A stretch of 64,000 nt of DNA from assembly GCF_014253075.1 (NCBI RefSeq), contig NZ_JACLZJ010000003.1, positions 248,001 through 312,000 on the forward strand, read 5' to 3'. Below the pieces are notes generated by a model. The model had not been told where the DNA came from and did no database searches. It was given only the letters and a program-made list of their open reading frames with translations. The translations under genes were made by a program, and so were the position numbers. Of this stretch, positions 55,680 to 63,619 are shown piece after piece. The stretch is from Ochrobactrum sp. CM-21-5. GTDB lineage: Bacteria; Pseudomonadota; Alphaproteobacteria; Rhizobiales; Rhizobiaceae. Every line of letters starts with the position of its first letter. Within the stretch, counting starts at the first letter, position 1.

Positions 55680-56591
55680 ATGGGCTTTATGTTCCGCCTC
55701 GCCCATATATCCGATATCCACCTTTCGCCCCTGCCCCGCGTGCGATACCGCGAGCTGGCATCGAAGCGTATCACCGGCTACATCAACTGGCTGCGCAATC
55801 GCAAGGATGCGATGCATGGAACGGTGCTGGACACCCTCATCGCCGACATGATGGCGCAATCGCCGGATCACATCGCGATTACCGGCGATCTTGTCAATCT
55901 GGCGCTCAATCTGGAAATAGATATTGCCCATGACTGGCTTGCCCAGTTGGGAGATCCCAACGACGTTTCTGTCGTTCCCGGCAATCACGATGCCTATGTT
56001 CCCGGCGCACTGGATAAGTCATGCCGGAAATGGGAGCCGTGGATGCGCGGCGATGGTATTGATAACAAGGGCGCACGTCCGCAATTTCCCTATTTGCGCG
56101 CACGCGGTCCCGCAGCGCTGATCGGTGTCTCATCGTCACGCGCAACAGCCCCTTTCATGGCAAGCGGCGATTTCCGTTCCGCGCAGGCCAAGCGTCTGGC
56201 GGCAATGCTCGATGAAGCCGGTTCACGCGGATTGTTTCGCGTCGTGATGATTCATCATCCGCCCGTCTATGGGGCGACACCGGCCCATAAGCGTCTTTAC
56301 GGCATTCGCCGTTTCCAGAAAATCATCCTGGAACATGGTGCTGAACTTGTCATCCATGGGCATACGCATCTGGTAACCCACTACGAGATCGATGGCCCTA
56401 ACGGAAAAGTGCCCGTCATCAGCGTTCCGTCCGCAAGCCAGAGCTTCGGCGGACACAAACCTGCCGCACGTTATAACATTTTCAGCATCAACCGGCGCTC
56501 CGAAGGCGGCTGGTCATGCGTGATGGAGGAACACGGCATATCCGACGCGAGCGAGAACATAACAAAGCTTAACGAACGGGTTCTCTATTGA
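55680..56591 (+). CDS. Calcineurin-like metallophosphoesterase
   Basis: A 303-residue metallophosphoesterase. Metal motifs: LAHISDIHLSP, ITGDLVN, VVPGNHDAY, VMIHHPPV and IHGHTH. The pattern fits the CpdA/cAMP phosphodiesterase class III group, although the substrate is not certain. ATG 55680; another at 55689 is possible. No clear Shine-Dalgarno. A bidirectional terminator lies between this gene and leuA. Confidence 0.9.
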   Translation: MGFMFRLAHISDIHLSPLPRVRYRELASKRITGYINWLRNRKDAMHGTVLDTLIADMMAQSPDHIAITGDLVNLALNLEIDIAHDWLAQLGDPNDVSVVPGNHDAYVPGALDKSCRKWEPWMRGDGIDNKGARPQFPYLRARGPAALIGVSSSRATAPFMASGDFRSAQAKRLAAMLDEAGSRGLFRVVMIHHPPVYGATPAHKRLYGIRRFQKIILEHGAELVIHGHTHLVTHYEIDGPNGKVPVISVPSASQSFGGHKPAARYNIFSINRRSEGGWSCVMEEHGISDASENITKLNERVLY

Positions 56592-56600
56592 TCCTCCAAC

Positions 56601-56631
56601 AAAAAAAGCGGCACCGAAGCGCCGCTTTTTT
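56601..56631. terminator. Bidirectional terminator between metallophosphoesterase and leuA
   Basis: AAAAAAGCGGC ... GCCGCTTTTTT: a stem flanked by A and T runs, 10 nt after the metallophosphoesterase stop and 20 nt after the leuA stop on the other strand. Confidence 0.9.
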
Positions 56632-56649
56632 CGTTTCAAAGTGAACGTC

Positions 56650-58377
56650 TTACTTACCGATCACGCGATTGGCAGCCGACACGACGGCTTCCAGCGAAGC
56701 GCTGACGATATTGTCATTGATGCCGACTCCGAACAGCTTGCCTCCAGGATGGGCCATTTCGACATAGGAAATAGCCGACGCATCGGAACCCTGCTGAAGT
56801 GAGTGTTCGGAATAATCGACGACCGACATTTTCACGCCAAGATATTTTGATAACGCGTCAACGAAGCCGTCGATTGGACCGGTCCCCCTGCCTTCGATGT
56901 TCTTTGTCACGCCATTATCGGTGATTTCAGCCGTCAGAATGCGCCGTCCCTTTTGCTCCGGATCAGGGAACGTGTGATGATCCACGAACTTGACCCGCGC
57001 ATTCGGCTGGGCAACGTAAAGCTGCTGGAACGCCTCGTGAATACGCTTCGATGGCAGTTCCTTGCCTTCATCATCCGTAATCTGCTGAACGATCTCGCGG
57101 AATTCCACCTGAAGATTGCGCGGCAGGTTCAGGCCGTAATCAGCTTGGAGAATGTAAGCGATGCCACCCTTGCCCGATTGCGAATTGATGCGGATGATAG
57201 CTTCGTAGGACCGCCCCACATCCTGCGGGTCGATAGGCAGATACGGCACTTCCCATATAGGCGAGTTGGCCGAGCGGCGCGCTTTCATACCCTTGTTGAT
57301 GGCATCCTGATGCGAACCGGAGAACGCAGTATAGACCAGTTCGCCGACATAAGGATGACGCTCGGCGATCTTCAGCTGGTTGGAATATTCGTAGACTTCC
57401 TTCATCCGGTTGATGTCGGTGCAGTCCAGTTCCGGATCGATGCCCTGCGTGTACATGTTCAGCGCCAGCGTCACCACATCCACATTGCCGGTACGCTCGC
57501 CATTGCCGAACAGCGTGCCTTCAACACGGTCCGCGCCGGCCATCAAACCCAGCTCCGTGGCAGCGATGCCCGTGCCGCGGTCATTGTGTGGATGCAGCGA
57601 AATGATCAGGTTTTCCCTGTTGTCGAGGTTGCGGCACATCCACTCGATCTGATCGGCATAGACATTTGGCGTGTTCATCTCCACCGTGGACGGCAGGTTG
57701 ACGATCAGCTTGTTGTCGGCTGTCGGCTTGACAATCTCGATCACCGCATTGCAGATTTCCAACGCAACATCCAGCTCGGTCCCGGTGAAGCTTTCCGGCG
57801 AATACTGGAAACGGTAGCCGCCACCAGCCTTCGCAGCCATATCCATGATCATCTTGGCTGCATCAGTTGCGATCTGCTTGATGCCGCCAACATCCTTGGC
57901 GAACACGACGCGGCGCTGCAATTCACTGGTGGAATTGTAGAAATGGATGACCGGGGTCTTCGCACCTTCCAGTGCTTCGAAAGTACGGGTAATCAGCTCC
58001 GGGCGGCACTGTACCAAAACCTGCAAATCGATTTCATCGGGCACATTGCCCTGTTCGATAGCCCAGCGGCAGAAATCGAAATCCGTCTGCGATGCGGATG
58101 GAAAACCGATTTCAATTTCCGGAAAACCCATATCGACCAGCAAGCGGAACATGCGCTCCTTGCGGTCATGTCCCATCGGGTCGATCAGTGCCTGATTGCC
58201 GTCGCGCAGATCGACCGAGCACCAGATCGGAGCCTTCTCGATGCGCTTGGAGGGCCAGGTGCGGTCATTGAGCTGCGGTGCGGGGAATGGCGAATATTTG
58301 GTGCCCGCGACGGGCATGCCCTTACGCTCTGAAATGGACGTGGGAGCGGTTTGCGGCGTGGCGATAGTCTGATTCAT
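56650..58377 (-). CDS. leuA: 2-isopropylmalate synthase
   Basis: A 575-residue long-form LeuA, the first committed step of leucine synthesis (2-oxoisovalerate plus acetyl-CoA). Motifs: WCSVDLRDGNQALIDPM, LHPHNDRGTGIAATELGLM with the metal-binding His pair, NGERTGNVDVVTLALNMY. The C-terminal allosteric (LeuA dimer) domain starts near 440. GGGAGGAA lies 8 nt before the ATG. A Leu-rich leader ORF with mutually exclusive hairpins is 133 nt upstream, so transcription attenuation by leucine is likely. Confidence 0.96.
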   Translation of the reverse strand: MNQTIATPQTAPTSISERKGMPVAGTKYSPFPAPQLNDRTWPSKRIEKAPIWCSVDLRDGNQALIDPMGHDRKERMFRLLVDMGFPEIEIGFPSASQTDFDFCRWAIEQGNVPDEIDLQVLVQCRPELITRTFEALEGAKTPVIHFYNSTSELQRRVVFAKDVGGIKQIATDAAKMIMDMAAKAGGGYRFQYSPESFTGTELDVALEICNAVIEIVKPTADNKLIVNLPSTVEMNTPNVYADQIEWMCRNLDNRENLIISLHPHNDRGTGIAATELGLMAGADRVEGTLFGNGERTGNVDVVTLALNMYTQGIDPELDCTDINRMKEVYEYSNQLKIAERHPYVGELVYTAFSGSHQDAINKGMKARRSANSPIWEVPYLPIDPQDVGRSYEAIIRINSQSGKGGIAYILQADYGLNLPRNLQVEFREIVQQITDDEGKELPSKRIHEAFQQLYVAQPNARVKFVDHHTFPDPEQKGRRILTAEITDNGVTKNIEGRGTGPIDGFVDALSKYLGVKMSVVDYSEHSLQQGSDASAISYVEMAHPGGKLFGVGINDNIVSASLEAVVSAANRVIGK

Positions 58378-58462
58378 GTCTCGGTTCCTCCCGGCTTTTC
58401 AAGCGACATTCCATGCCGTCAAGCGCGGTGTTCTAATGAGCGATTATAACAGGATTGTAAAG

Positions 58463-58528
58463 AAAGGAGCAGACGTCAGCGGGACCGAGATCGACCGCCG
58501 GACGCTCCTTTCAACGAGCCCGGCGATC
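58463..58528 (-). promoter_or_regulatory. leuA attenuator (antiterminator/terminator hairpins)
   Basis: Terminator: AAAGGAGC (58511-58504) pairs with GCTCCTTT (58470-58463), with an inner CGGCGG/CCGCTG stem; CTTT follows. Antiterminator: GATCGCCGG at the 3' end of the leader ORF (58528-58520) pairs with CCGGCGGTC (58501-58493), which shares CGGCGG with the terminator. The two folds exclude each other. Confidence 0.6.
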
Positions 58529-58633
58529 GCCGCTAAGGCCGAGAGTAAGAAGCGAGTTTAGAACGCAAACATTGACGCGCACGCCATAAGCGGCAGCCGA
58601 ATGTCCCAAAGATGTTGCGTTCCTCGTAATCAT
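58511..58633 (-). CDS. Leader peptide of leuA (candidate leuL)
   Basis: A 40-codon ORF just upstream of the leuA hairpins. The C-terminal half reads VCVLNSLLTLGLSGDRRAR: five leucines within nine residues (25, 28, 29, 31, 33), using CTA, CTT, CTT, CTC and CTT. A ribosome stalled there would uncover the antiterminator. The start is 8 nt after a predicted -10, so the mRNA would be leaderless, like that of trpL. Too short for usual gene finders. Translation is not proven. Confidence 0.6.
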   Translation of the reverse strand: MITRNATSLGHSAAAYGVRVNVCVLNSLLTLGLSGDRRAR

Positions 58634-58641
58634 GGACAAAG

Positions 58642-58670
58642 CTTTTACACGCGAGATCCGGCGTGCGCAA
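58642..58670 (-). promoter_or_regulatory. Predicted promoter of the leu leader
   Basis: On the minus strand TTGCGC (58670-58665), 17 nt, TAAAAG (58647-58642), then 8 nt to the leader ATG. Same plan as the trpL promoter. Confidence 0.5.
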
Positions 58671-58684
58671 GACGATAGTTTGTC

Positions 58685-59593
58685 TCACGCGAAAGGAACA
58701 GCAATCGTCCCCGGCGGCAGTTTCGCCTCGTCTTCAGGCTCGACGTGAATCACCACCCGCACGCTTTCAATCTGTGTCTTCAAGGCATCCTCAATGCGAT
58801 CGCAGATCACATGGGCATCACCAACGCTCATATCCGCCGCAACAACGAGATGAAACTCGACGAAGGTAACCCGGCCCGCAATCCGGGTTTTCAGGTCGTG
58901 AACTTCGATTGCCCCGCCTGCGTTGGCGGAAATGACATCGCGGATACGCATTTCTTCCGCCGGCTCGACGGCGATATCCATCAGCCCCTGCACGGACGAA
59001 TTGATGACGTGCCAGCCCTGCCAGAGAATATTGATCGCCACCAGAATGGCCAGCAGCGGATCGAGCACCGCCCAGCCGGTCACGACCGCGCCCACGAGAC
59101 CGATCAGAACACCAATCGAGGTGAACACATCGGTCATGATGTGCCGACCGTCCGCTTCCAGCGCTGGAGAACGCGAATTACGTCCTGTGCGGATGAGCAG
59201 CGTTGCCCACAAACCGTTGATGACGGAAGCAACCGTATTGATACCGAGTCCCAGCCACGGCTCATTAAGCTGGCGCGGCATGTGCAGCGCGAACCACGCC
59301 TCGCGAAAAATCAACAGCGCCGCCACCGTGATCAATACACCTTCCACAACCGCGGAGATATACTCCGCCTTGTGATGTCCGAAGGGATGATTGTCATCGG
59401 CTGGCAAATAACTGACCCGGATCGCCCACCAGGCGCCTACCGCTGCGATCACATTGACAATGGATTCCAGCGCATCCGAATAGAGTGCTATTGAACCCGT
59501 CAGCGCATAGGCCAGATATTTCAACCCCATCACGCCAAGTGCGATAGGAATCGACCAGGCGGCAAGCCGCCGAACTTTTGCACTCGCGTCCAT
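58685..59593 (-). CDS. Cation diffusion facilitator (CDF) transporter
   Basis: A 302-residue CDF protein with six membrane segments and a cytoplasmic ferredoxin-like domain (FVEFHLVVAADMSVGDAHVICDRIE). Metal sites: YSDALESIVN in TM2, HPFGHHKAEY loop, and TDVFTSIGVLIG in TM5. It exports a divalent metal (Zn, Fe, Co, Mn not distinguished). GAAGG lies 6 nt before ATG 59593; an open frame to 59659 has no homology. Confidence 0.92.
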   Translation of the reverse strand: MDASAKVRRLAAWSIPIALGVMGLKYLAYALTGSIALYSDALESIVNVIAAVGAWWAIRVSYLPADDNHPFGHHKAEYISAVVEGVLITVAALLIFREAWFALHMPRQLNEPWLGLGINTVASVINGLWATLLIRTGRNSRSPALEADGRHIMTDVFTSIGVLIGLVGAVVTGWAVLDPLLAILVAINILWQGWHVINSSVQGLMDIAVEPAEEMRIRDVISANAGGAIEVHDLKTRIAGRVTFVEFHLVVAADMSVGDAHVICDRIEDALKTQIESVRVVIHVEPEDEAKLPPGTIAVPFA

Positions 59594-60023
59594 GACGAAC
59601 CTTCGATTGACTTTAATTCTTGTCCGGAAAACCGGTGCGGACCACTTCGCGGCCCTCACGCATTAGAACATTCTTGATTTAAACTGAACCAGGAGAAATG
59701 TCCTAACTAATTGTTTTTACGCATTTATGCGGCGTCAAATGTTTCCATCCAACTGCAAAATGCTTTAGCTTGAACGCAGGACGTGCCCACAACGCATCTG
59801 GCGTATGCAACAGCAATTCACTTGCCGTTCTATAACCCAGATCGACCGAAGTTCGTACCCCTGTTTTTGACTTCCCGCATTTAATTTTCTTCTGCAAATG
59901 CAAGGCATTACAGTTGCAAATGAGTTGCCGGAGCAAGCACCGGAAAAGCGCCTTCAGCACATAAAAAGAAACCGGCCGCAGCTTGTGGCTGCGGCCGGTT
60001 TGCGATCAAAAATGAACGTTCGG
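59594..60023. other. Intergenic region between CDF gene and trpE(G)
   Basis: 430 nt. A perfect hairpin AAACCGGCCGCAG-CTTGTGG-CTGCGGCCGGTTT (59969-60001) is the trpE(G) terminator. The rest is AT-richer than its surroundings; an 85-codon minus-strand frame (59703-59960) matches nothing I recognise. Confidence 0.5.
59969..60001 (-). terminator. Terminator of trpE(G)
   Basis: 13-bp perfect stem (AAACCGGCCGCAG and its complement, 7-nt loop); on the minus strand followed by TCTTTTTATG, 23 nt after the trpE(G) stop. Confidence 0.9.
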
Positions 60024-62216
60024 TCAGTTGGTGCGGCGCGCCTTGGCCTTGCCTGCCAGATGCGTCACGACGTTCTCGATCATGCGCATGCCTGCATTCT
60101 GTCCAAGCGTCATGATAGATTCCGGATGGAACTGAACGGCGGCCACCGGCTCCTTCTTATGTTCAAAAGCCATGATGACATCATCCTCCGTTTCCGCTGT
60201 CACGAGGAAGTCATCCGGCAAACGCTCCGGATCGGCGAAGATCGAATGATAACGCCCAACCGTCACTTCCCTGGGCAGACCAGAGAAAATGCGCTCCGGT
60301 TTCGACACACGGATACGTGACGGCTTGCCGTGCATCGGAATACGCAGCTGACGCAGCGTGCCGCCATAGGCTTCGGCCAGTGCCTGAAGACCAAGGCAGA
60401 CGCCGAAGATCGGCAATTCCCGCTTGCGTGCCTTTTCAATCGTCGCCTTGCAGTCGAAATCCTGCGGTGTGCCCGGTCCGGGCGACAGCACCACAAGATC
60501 CGGGTCGACGCGATCAAAGATTTCTTCCGCCACCGGAGACCGCACGGTCGAGACAGTTGCGCCTGTCTGACGGAAATAATTAGCCAGCGTATGAACGAAC
60601 GAATCTTCATGGTCGACGAGTAGGACCGAAATGCCCTCACCCACCTTTGCGGCTGCCTGTTCTTCAACGACATGATTGCTCTTCTGTGCCTCACGCACGG
60701 CGGCAATCATGGCAGAAGCCTTCAGTTCGGTTTCCGCTTCCTCTTCTTCCGGATTGGAATCGAACAGGAGCGTAGCGCCTGCGCGTATCTCAGCGACGCC
60801 ATCCTTAACACGAATGGTACGCAGCGTGAGGCCCGTATTCATATCACCGTTGAAATGCATCATGCCAATGGCGCCACCATACCACGCACGCGGGCTGCGT
60901 TCGTTTTCCTCAAGGAAACGCATCGCCCAAAGCTTTGGCGCGCCAGTGACAGTAACCGCCCATGCATGGCTTAGGAAGCCGTCAAAGGCATCCATGCCAT
61001 CCCGCAGACGCCCCTCGATATGATCGACCGTATGGATAAGACGCGAATACATTTCGATCTGGCGGCGACCGATGACCCGCACCGAACCCGGTTCGCAAAC
61101 GCGGCTTTTGTCGTTGCGATCCACATCCGAACACATCGTCAGTTCGGACTCATCCTTTTTGGAGTTGAGCAGCTTCAGGATTTGCTCGGAATCCGAAATC
61201 GCATCCTCGCCGCGCTTGATCGTGCCGGAAATCGGACAGGTTTCGATGCGGCGTCCATTGACCCGCACGAACATTTCCGGCGACGCCCCAACCAGATACT
61301 CGTTCTCGCCAAGATTGATGAAGAAGGAATAAGGCGATGGATTGATCGTCTTCAACCGCCGGAAGATTTCCGAAGGGGCGGTATGGCAGCGTTCATAGAA
61401 GGTCTGCCCCGGCACAACCTCGAACAGATCGCCACGCTTGAAACTTTCCTTGGCCCGCTCAACCAGCTTCGCATATTCACCCGGATTATGATCGCCTCGC
61501 GGCAATTCTCGTTCGGCAGGCTTGAATGGTTGCACAGGCGTTGCACGATCAAGACCGTGAGTGGACGAGCCGCCGCAGGTAAACTCATAACGGTCCACCC
61601 AGGCGCGCGCCGCATAATGGTCCGCAACGAAGATTTCATCAGGAATGAAAAGCACAAGATCGCGCTGATCGTCAGGGCGCTTCAACTTATATTCGATAGT
61701 GTCGAACTGGAAAGCCAAGTCGTAACCGAAAGCGCCGTAGAGACCGAGATTGGAATCTTCTTCGGAGAAGAACAGTCCGACAATGGCGCGCAACACTGTG
61801 AAGACCGAAGGCACGCGTGAACGCTCTTCTTCAGTGAAAGTGCCGGTCGGCTCTGCAATCGTCAGATCGATGCGCTGTTCGGTGGATTTTCCCACAGTCA
61901 CTTCGGCAAGCGATTGCACCGTATCCAGAATGGGACGAAGCAGGATCACACCACGGGCATTCAAGGCCTCGATGCGCATAGTGCGCGCACTTGACGTGAT
62001 CGCGACCGGCGGATCGACGATTGCCGTATCCCATCGCGTATAACGGCCAGGATATTCATAGTTGGACGAGAATACCGCGCCGCGCCTTTCGTTCAGCGCA
62101 TCGATATAGGATTCGATGGCACCCTTATAGGTGGTGAGGTGGCGCGAGCGCTCGACGACGATACCGCCTGCGGTTTCGTGCTGAAATATCTCGCTATCGG
62201 CAATCTTCGCATTCAT
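60024..62216 (-). CDS. trpE(G): Anthranilate synthase, fused TrpE and TrpG
   Basis: A 730-residue fusion of chorismate-using TrpE (about 1-510) and a glutamine amidotransferase (about 530-725). TrpE part: [69 protein letters not shown]. GATase part: [16 protein letters not shown] (nucleophilic Cys), VQFHPES (His/Glu). It makes anthranilate from chorismate and glutamine. The fusion is typical of rhizobia, Brucella and Azospirillum. Regulated by attenuation through trpL just upstream. Confidence 0.97.
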   Translation of the reverse strand: MNAKIADSEIFQHETAGGIVVERSRHLTTYKGAIESYIDALNERRGAVFSSNYEYPGRYTRWDTAIVDPPVAITSSARTMRIEALNARGVILLRPILDTVQSLAEVTVGKSTEQRIDLTIAEPTGTFTEEERSRVPSVFTVLRAIVGLFFSEEDSNLGLYGAFGYDLAFQFDTIEYKLKRPDDQRDLVLFIPDEIFVADHYAARAWVDRYEFTCGGSSTHGLDRATPVQPFKPAERELPRGDHNPGEYAKLVERAKESFKRGDLFEVVPGQTFYERCHTAPSEIFRRLKTINPSPYSFFINLGENEYLVGASPEMFVRVNGRRIETCPISGTIKRGEDAISDSEQILKLLNSKKDESELTMCSDVDRNDKSRVCEPGSVRVIGRRQIEMYSRLIHTVDHIEGRLRDGMDAFDGFLSHAWAVTVTGAPKLWAMRFLEENERSPRAWYGGAIGMMHFNGDMNTGLTLRTIRVKDGVAEIRAGATLLFDSNPEEEEAETELKASAMIAAVREAQKSNHVVEEQAAAKVGEGISVLLVDHEDSFVHTLANYFRQTGATVSTVRSPVAEEIFDRVDPDLVVLSPGPGTPQDFDCKATIEKARKRELPIFGVCLGLQALAEAYGGTLRQLRIPMHGKPSRIRVSKPERIFSGLPREVTVGRYHSIFADPERLPDDFLVTAETEDDVIMAFEHKKEPVAAVQFHPESIMTLGQNAGMRMIENVVTHLAGKAKARRTN

Positions 62217-62348
62217 GACCGGCTATCCCAAACCTTGTTGCATGTACTTCAACATGGACGGGCGAAAATCATTTCGCGTTTTTCGCCCGTCCATGATTGC
62301 TCTCAAATCCCGGCTTCCCGTTCCGGCAGTTTCATGCGGACAGCCAAC

Positions 62349-62420
62349 AAAAAAAGCCGCCCGGATGATCCCAGCGGCCTGTATCCTTAACGCATATGCG
62401 CAAACGCCTGCGTGGCCGCT
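62349..62420 (-). promoter_or_regulatory. trp attenuator: antiterminator and terminator
   Basis: Region 2 AGCGGCC (62420-62414), just after the leader stop, pairs with region 3 GGCCGCT (62379-62373). Region 3 also starts the terminator: GCCGC ... GGAT-C-ATCC ... GCGGC followed by TTTTTTT (62379-62349). Region 1 CCGCT, covering the last leader codons, pairs with region 2 AGCGG. Textbook trp attenuation. Confidence 0.85.
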
Positions 62421-62421
62421 T

Positions 62422-62469
62422 TTAGCGGGCCCACCACCAACCGTTGATGACAATGCGCGAAATGTTCAT
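62422..62469 (-). CDS. trpL: trp operon leader peptide
   Basis: A 15-residue ORF, MNISRIVINGWWWAR, with three consecutive Trp codons (TGG x3). The same WWWAR ending is known from the Sinorhizobium peptide. When Trp-tRNA is scarce, ribosomes stall on the Trp codons and free region 2 to pair with region 3. The ATG lies 7 nt after the -10, so the message is predicted leaderless, as reported for the rhizobial trpL. Confidence 0.9.
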   Translation of the reverse strand: MNISRIVINGWWWAR

Positions 62470-62476
62470 GGGCACA

Positions 62477-62505
62477 CTGTTAGCGCCCCTCGTCCCACCT
62501 TGCAA
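62477..62505 (-). promoter_or_regulatory. trpL-trpE(G) promoter
   Basis: On the minus strand TTGCAA (62505-62500), 17 nt, TAACAG (62482-62477), then 7 nt to the leader ATG. Confidence 0.65.
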
Positions 62506-62587
62506 CTGGAAAATTCGCGGCACGTCGGTCACTGCATTGATACAGGAAGCAGACGAACGTCTGTATATACCGGCACGATCCGGCACC

Positions 62588-62686
62588 TGACATATTTCCC
62601 AGTGTTCTGGCACAGGAAAATATTCCACACTGCTCCCATATGGCTGTCTAAAAAAATCCGGGCCCTGTGGAACGGCCCGGATTTTC
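62588..62686. ncRNA. Candidate small RNA: structured region and orphan terminator
   Basis: A perfect hairpin ATCCGGGCC-CTGTGGAAC-GGCCCGGAT with A and T flanks (62651-62686) has no assigned gene on either strand: trpL is transcribed leftwards from 62470, and the Lrp gene starts at 63032. Just left of it are nested stems CATAT/ATATG and CAGTGT/ACACTG (62588-62641). On the plus strand this gives a hairpin-then-terminator layout; on the minus strand the T run is longer (seven). I cannot fix the strand. Confidence 0.4.
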
Positions 62687-63031
62687 CCTTGCCCCTAATG
62701 AGGACAATACAAACAAGGATAAGCGGGGTTCCCTGTCTGTTTGGAGTGGAACATCACTGAAATGCCCCAGAAGTGCTAAATTTTTACGTGCAGTATTATT
62801 TTAAGTACACCATATACATACCATAGGTTGCATTTATATGCAACCTTAACTTGCATATCGACGCCTCGCTCGCATTAGGAACGGATCAATTCAAACCTTC
62901 ACTAAATTTGTAAGGTCCCCCTACAAATTTCGTCTTGCGCCTGGCTTCGAATTCGGATTCATTTCGGTGGCTACTTATTTAATAACGAAGAAAAAAGCCG
63001 CTGCCGGCAGACGGCCATTGGGGACACACGA
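62687..63031. other. Region upstream of the Lrp gene
   Basis: 345 nt, AT-rich. It includes the inverted repeat AGGTTGCA-TTTATA-TGCAACCT (62825-62846) and, 6 nt later, another TTGCATAT. No coding sequence is supported. Confidence 0.5.
62825..62846. promoter_or_regulatory. Inverted repeat upstream of the Lrp gene
   Basis: Perfect 8-bp arms AGGTTGCA and TGCAACCT with 6-nt spacer, 186 nt before the Lrp start, with an extra TTGCAT half-site next to it. Possible Lrp autoregulation site. Confidence 0.5.
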
Positions 63032-63493
63032 ATGAAAAATATCGACGCGATGGACAGGAGTATTCTGCACGCTCTTCAGGAAAACGGGCGTCTGACCAAT
63101 ACCGAACTCGCCGATCGCATAAATCTTTCACAGACGGCGACAGCCGAACGTGTCAAACGCCTGACCCGTGAAGGCTATATTCTGGGCTACTCTGCGCGCC
63201 TGTCGCCCAAAATGCTTGACCGCGCCATGCTGGTTTTCATCGAGATCAAGCTTGACCGCACCACACCGGAAGTCTTCGAAACCTTCTCAAGCTTCACGCG
63301 CAACAACCCGGACATCCTGGAATGCCACATGGTTGCAGGTGGTTTCGATTACCTCGTAAAAGCCCGTGTTTCTGACATGGATCACTACCGCCGCTTTCTT
63401 TCGGAAGCCCTGCTGTCATTGCCCGGTGTGCGCGAATCCCATACCTATGCCGTGATGGAAGAAGTGAAAGAAACCGCCCATATCGCTGTGTAA
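63032..63493 (+). CDS. Lrp/AsnC family transcriptional regulator
   Basis: A 153-residue regulator: N-terminal HTH (MDRSILHALQENGRLTNTEL ... LSQTATAERVKRLTREGYI) and C-terminal RAM/ligand domain (MLVFIEIKLDRTTPEVFETF, ECHMVAGGFDYLVKARV). The GGFDYLV strand and the C-terminal SHTYAVMEEVKET fit the feast/famine fold. Members sense amino acids; ligand is unknown. Its neighbours do not include putA or bkd genes. GGGGA lies 7 nt before the ATG. Confidence 0.93.
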   Translation: MKNIDAMDRSILHALQENGRLTNTELADRINLSQTATAERVKRLTREGYILGYSARLSPKMLDRAMLVFIEIKLDRTTPEVFETFSSFTRNNPDILECHMVAGGFDYLVKARVSDMDHYRRFLSEALLSLPGVRESHTYAVMEEVKETAHIAV

Positions 63494-63600
63494 CAGCGAC
63501 AGCGGGAAGCCCGAACAGCGATCGATTTCGGTCTGCTCCGGTCATGAACCTTCATGCCAAAGCGATCTTTTCCAGTCTTGATACTTGTCAGCACTTAATT

Positions 63601-63616
63601 GCGGGTATATACCCGC
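63601..63616. promoter_or_regulatory. 16-bp perfect palindrome before the MarR gene
   Basis: GCGGGTATATACCCGC is perfectly symmetric and ends 3 nt before the proposed ATG at 63620. It is a likely MarR operator, placed where binding would block transcription or translation. Confidence 0.65.
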
Positions 63617-63619
63617 TTT

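Noticed and set aside
58376-58561. 61-codon plus-strand frame containing MSDYNRIVKKGADVSG.
   Set aside because: It lies exactly antisense to the leuA leader and attenuator, which explain the region better.
59703-59960. 85-codon minus-strand frame in the CDF-trpE(G) gap.
   Set aside because: No recognisable domain, composition unlike its neighbours, no ribosome-binding site.
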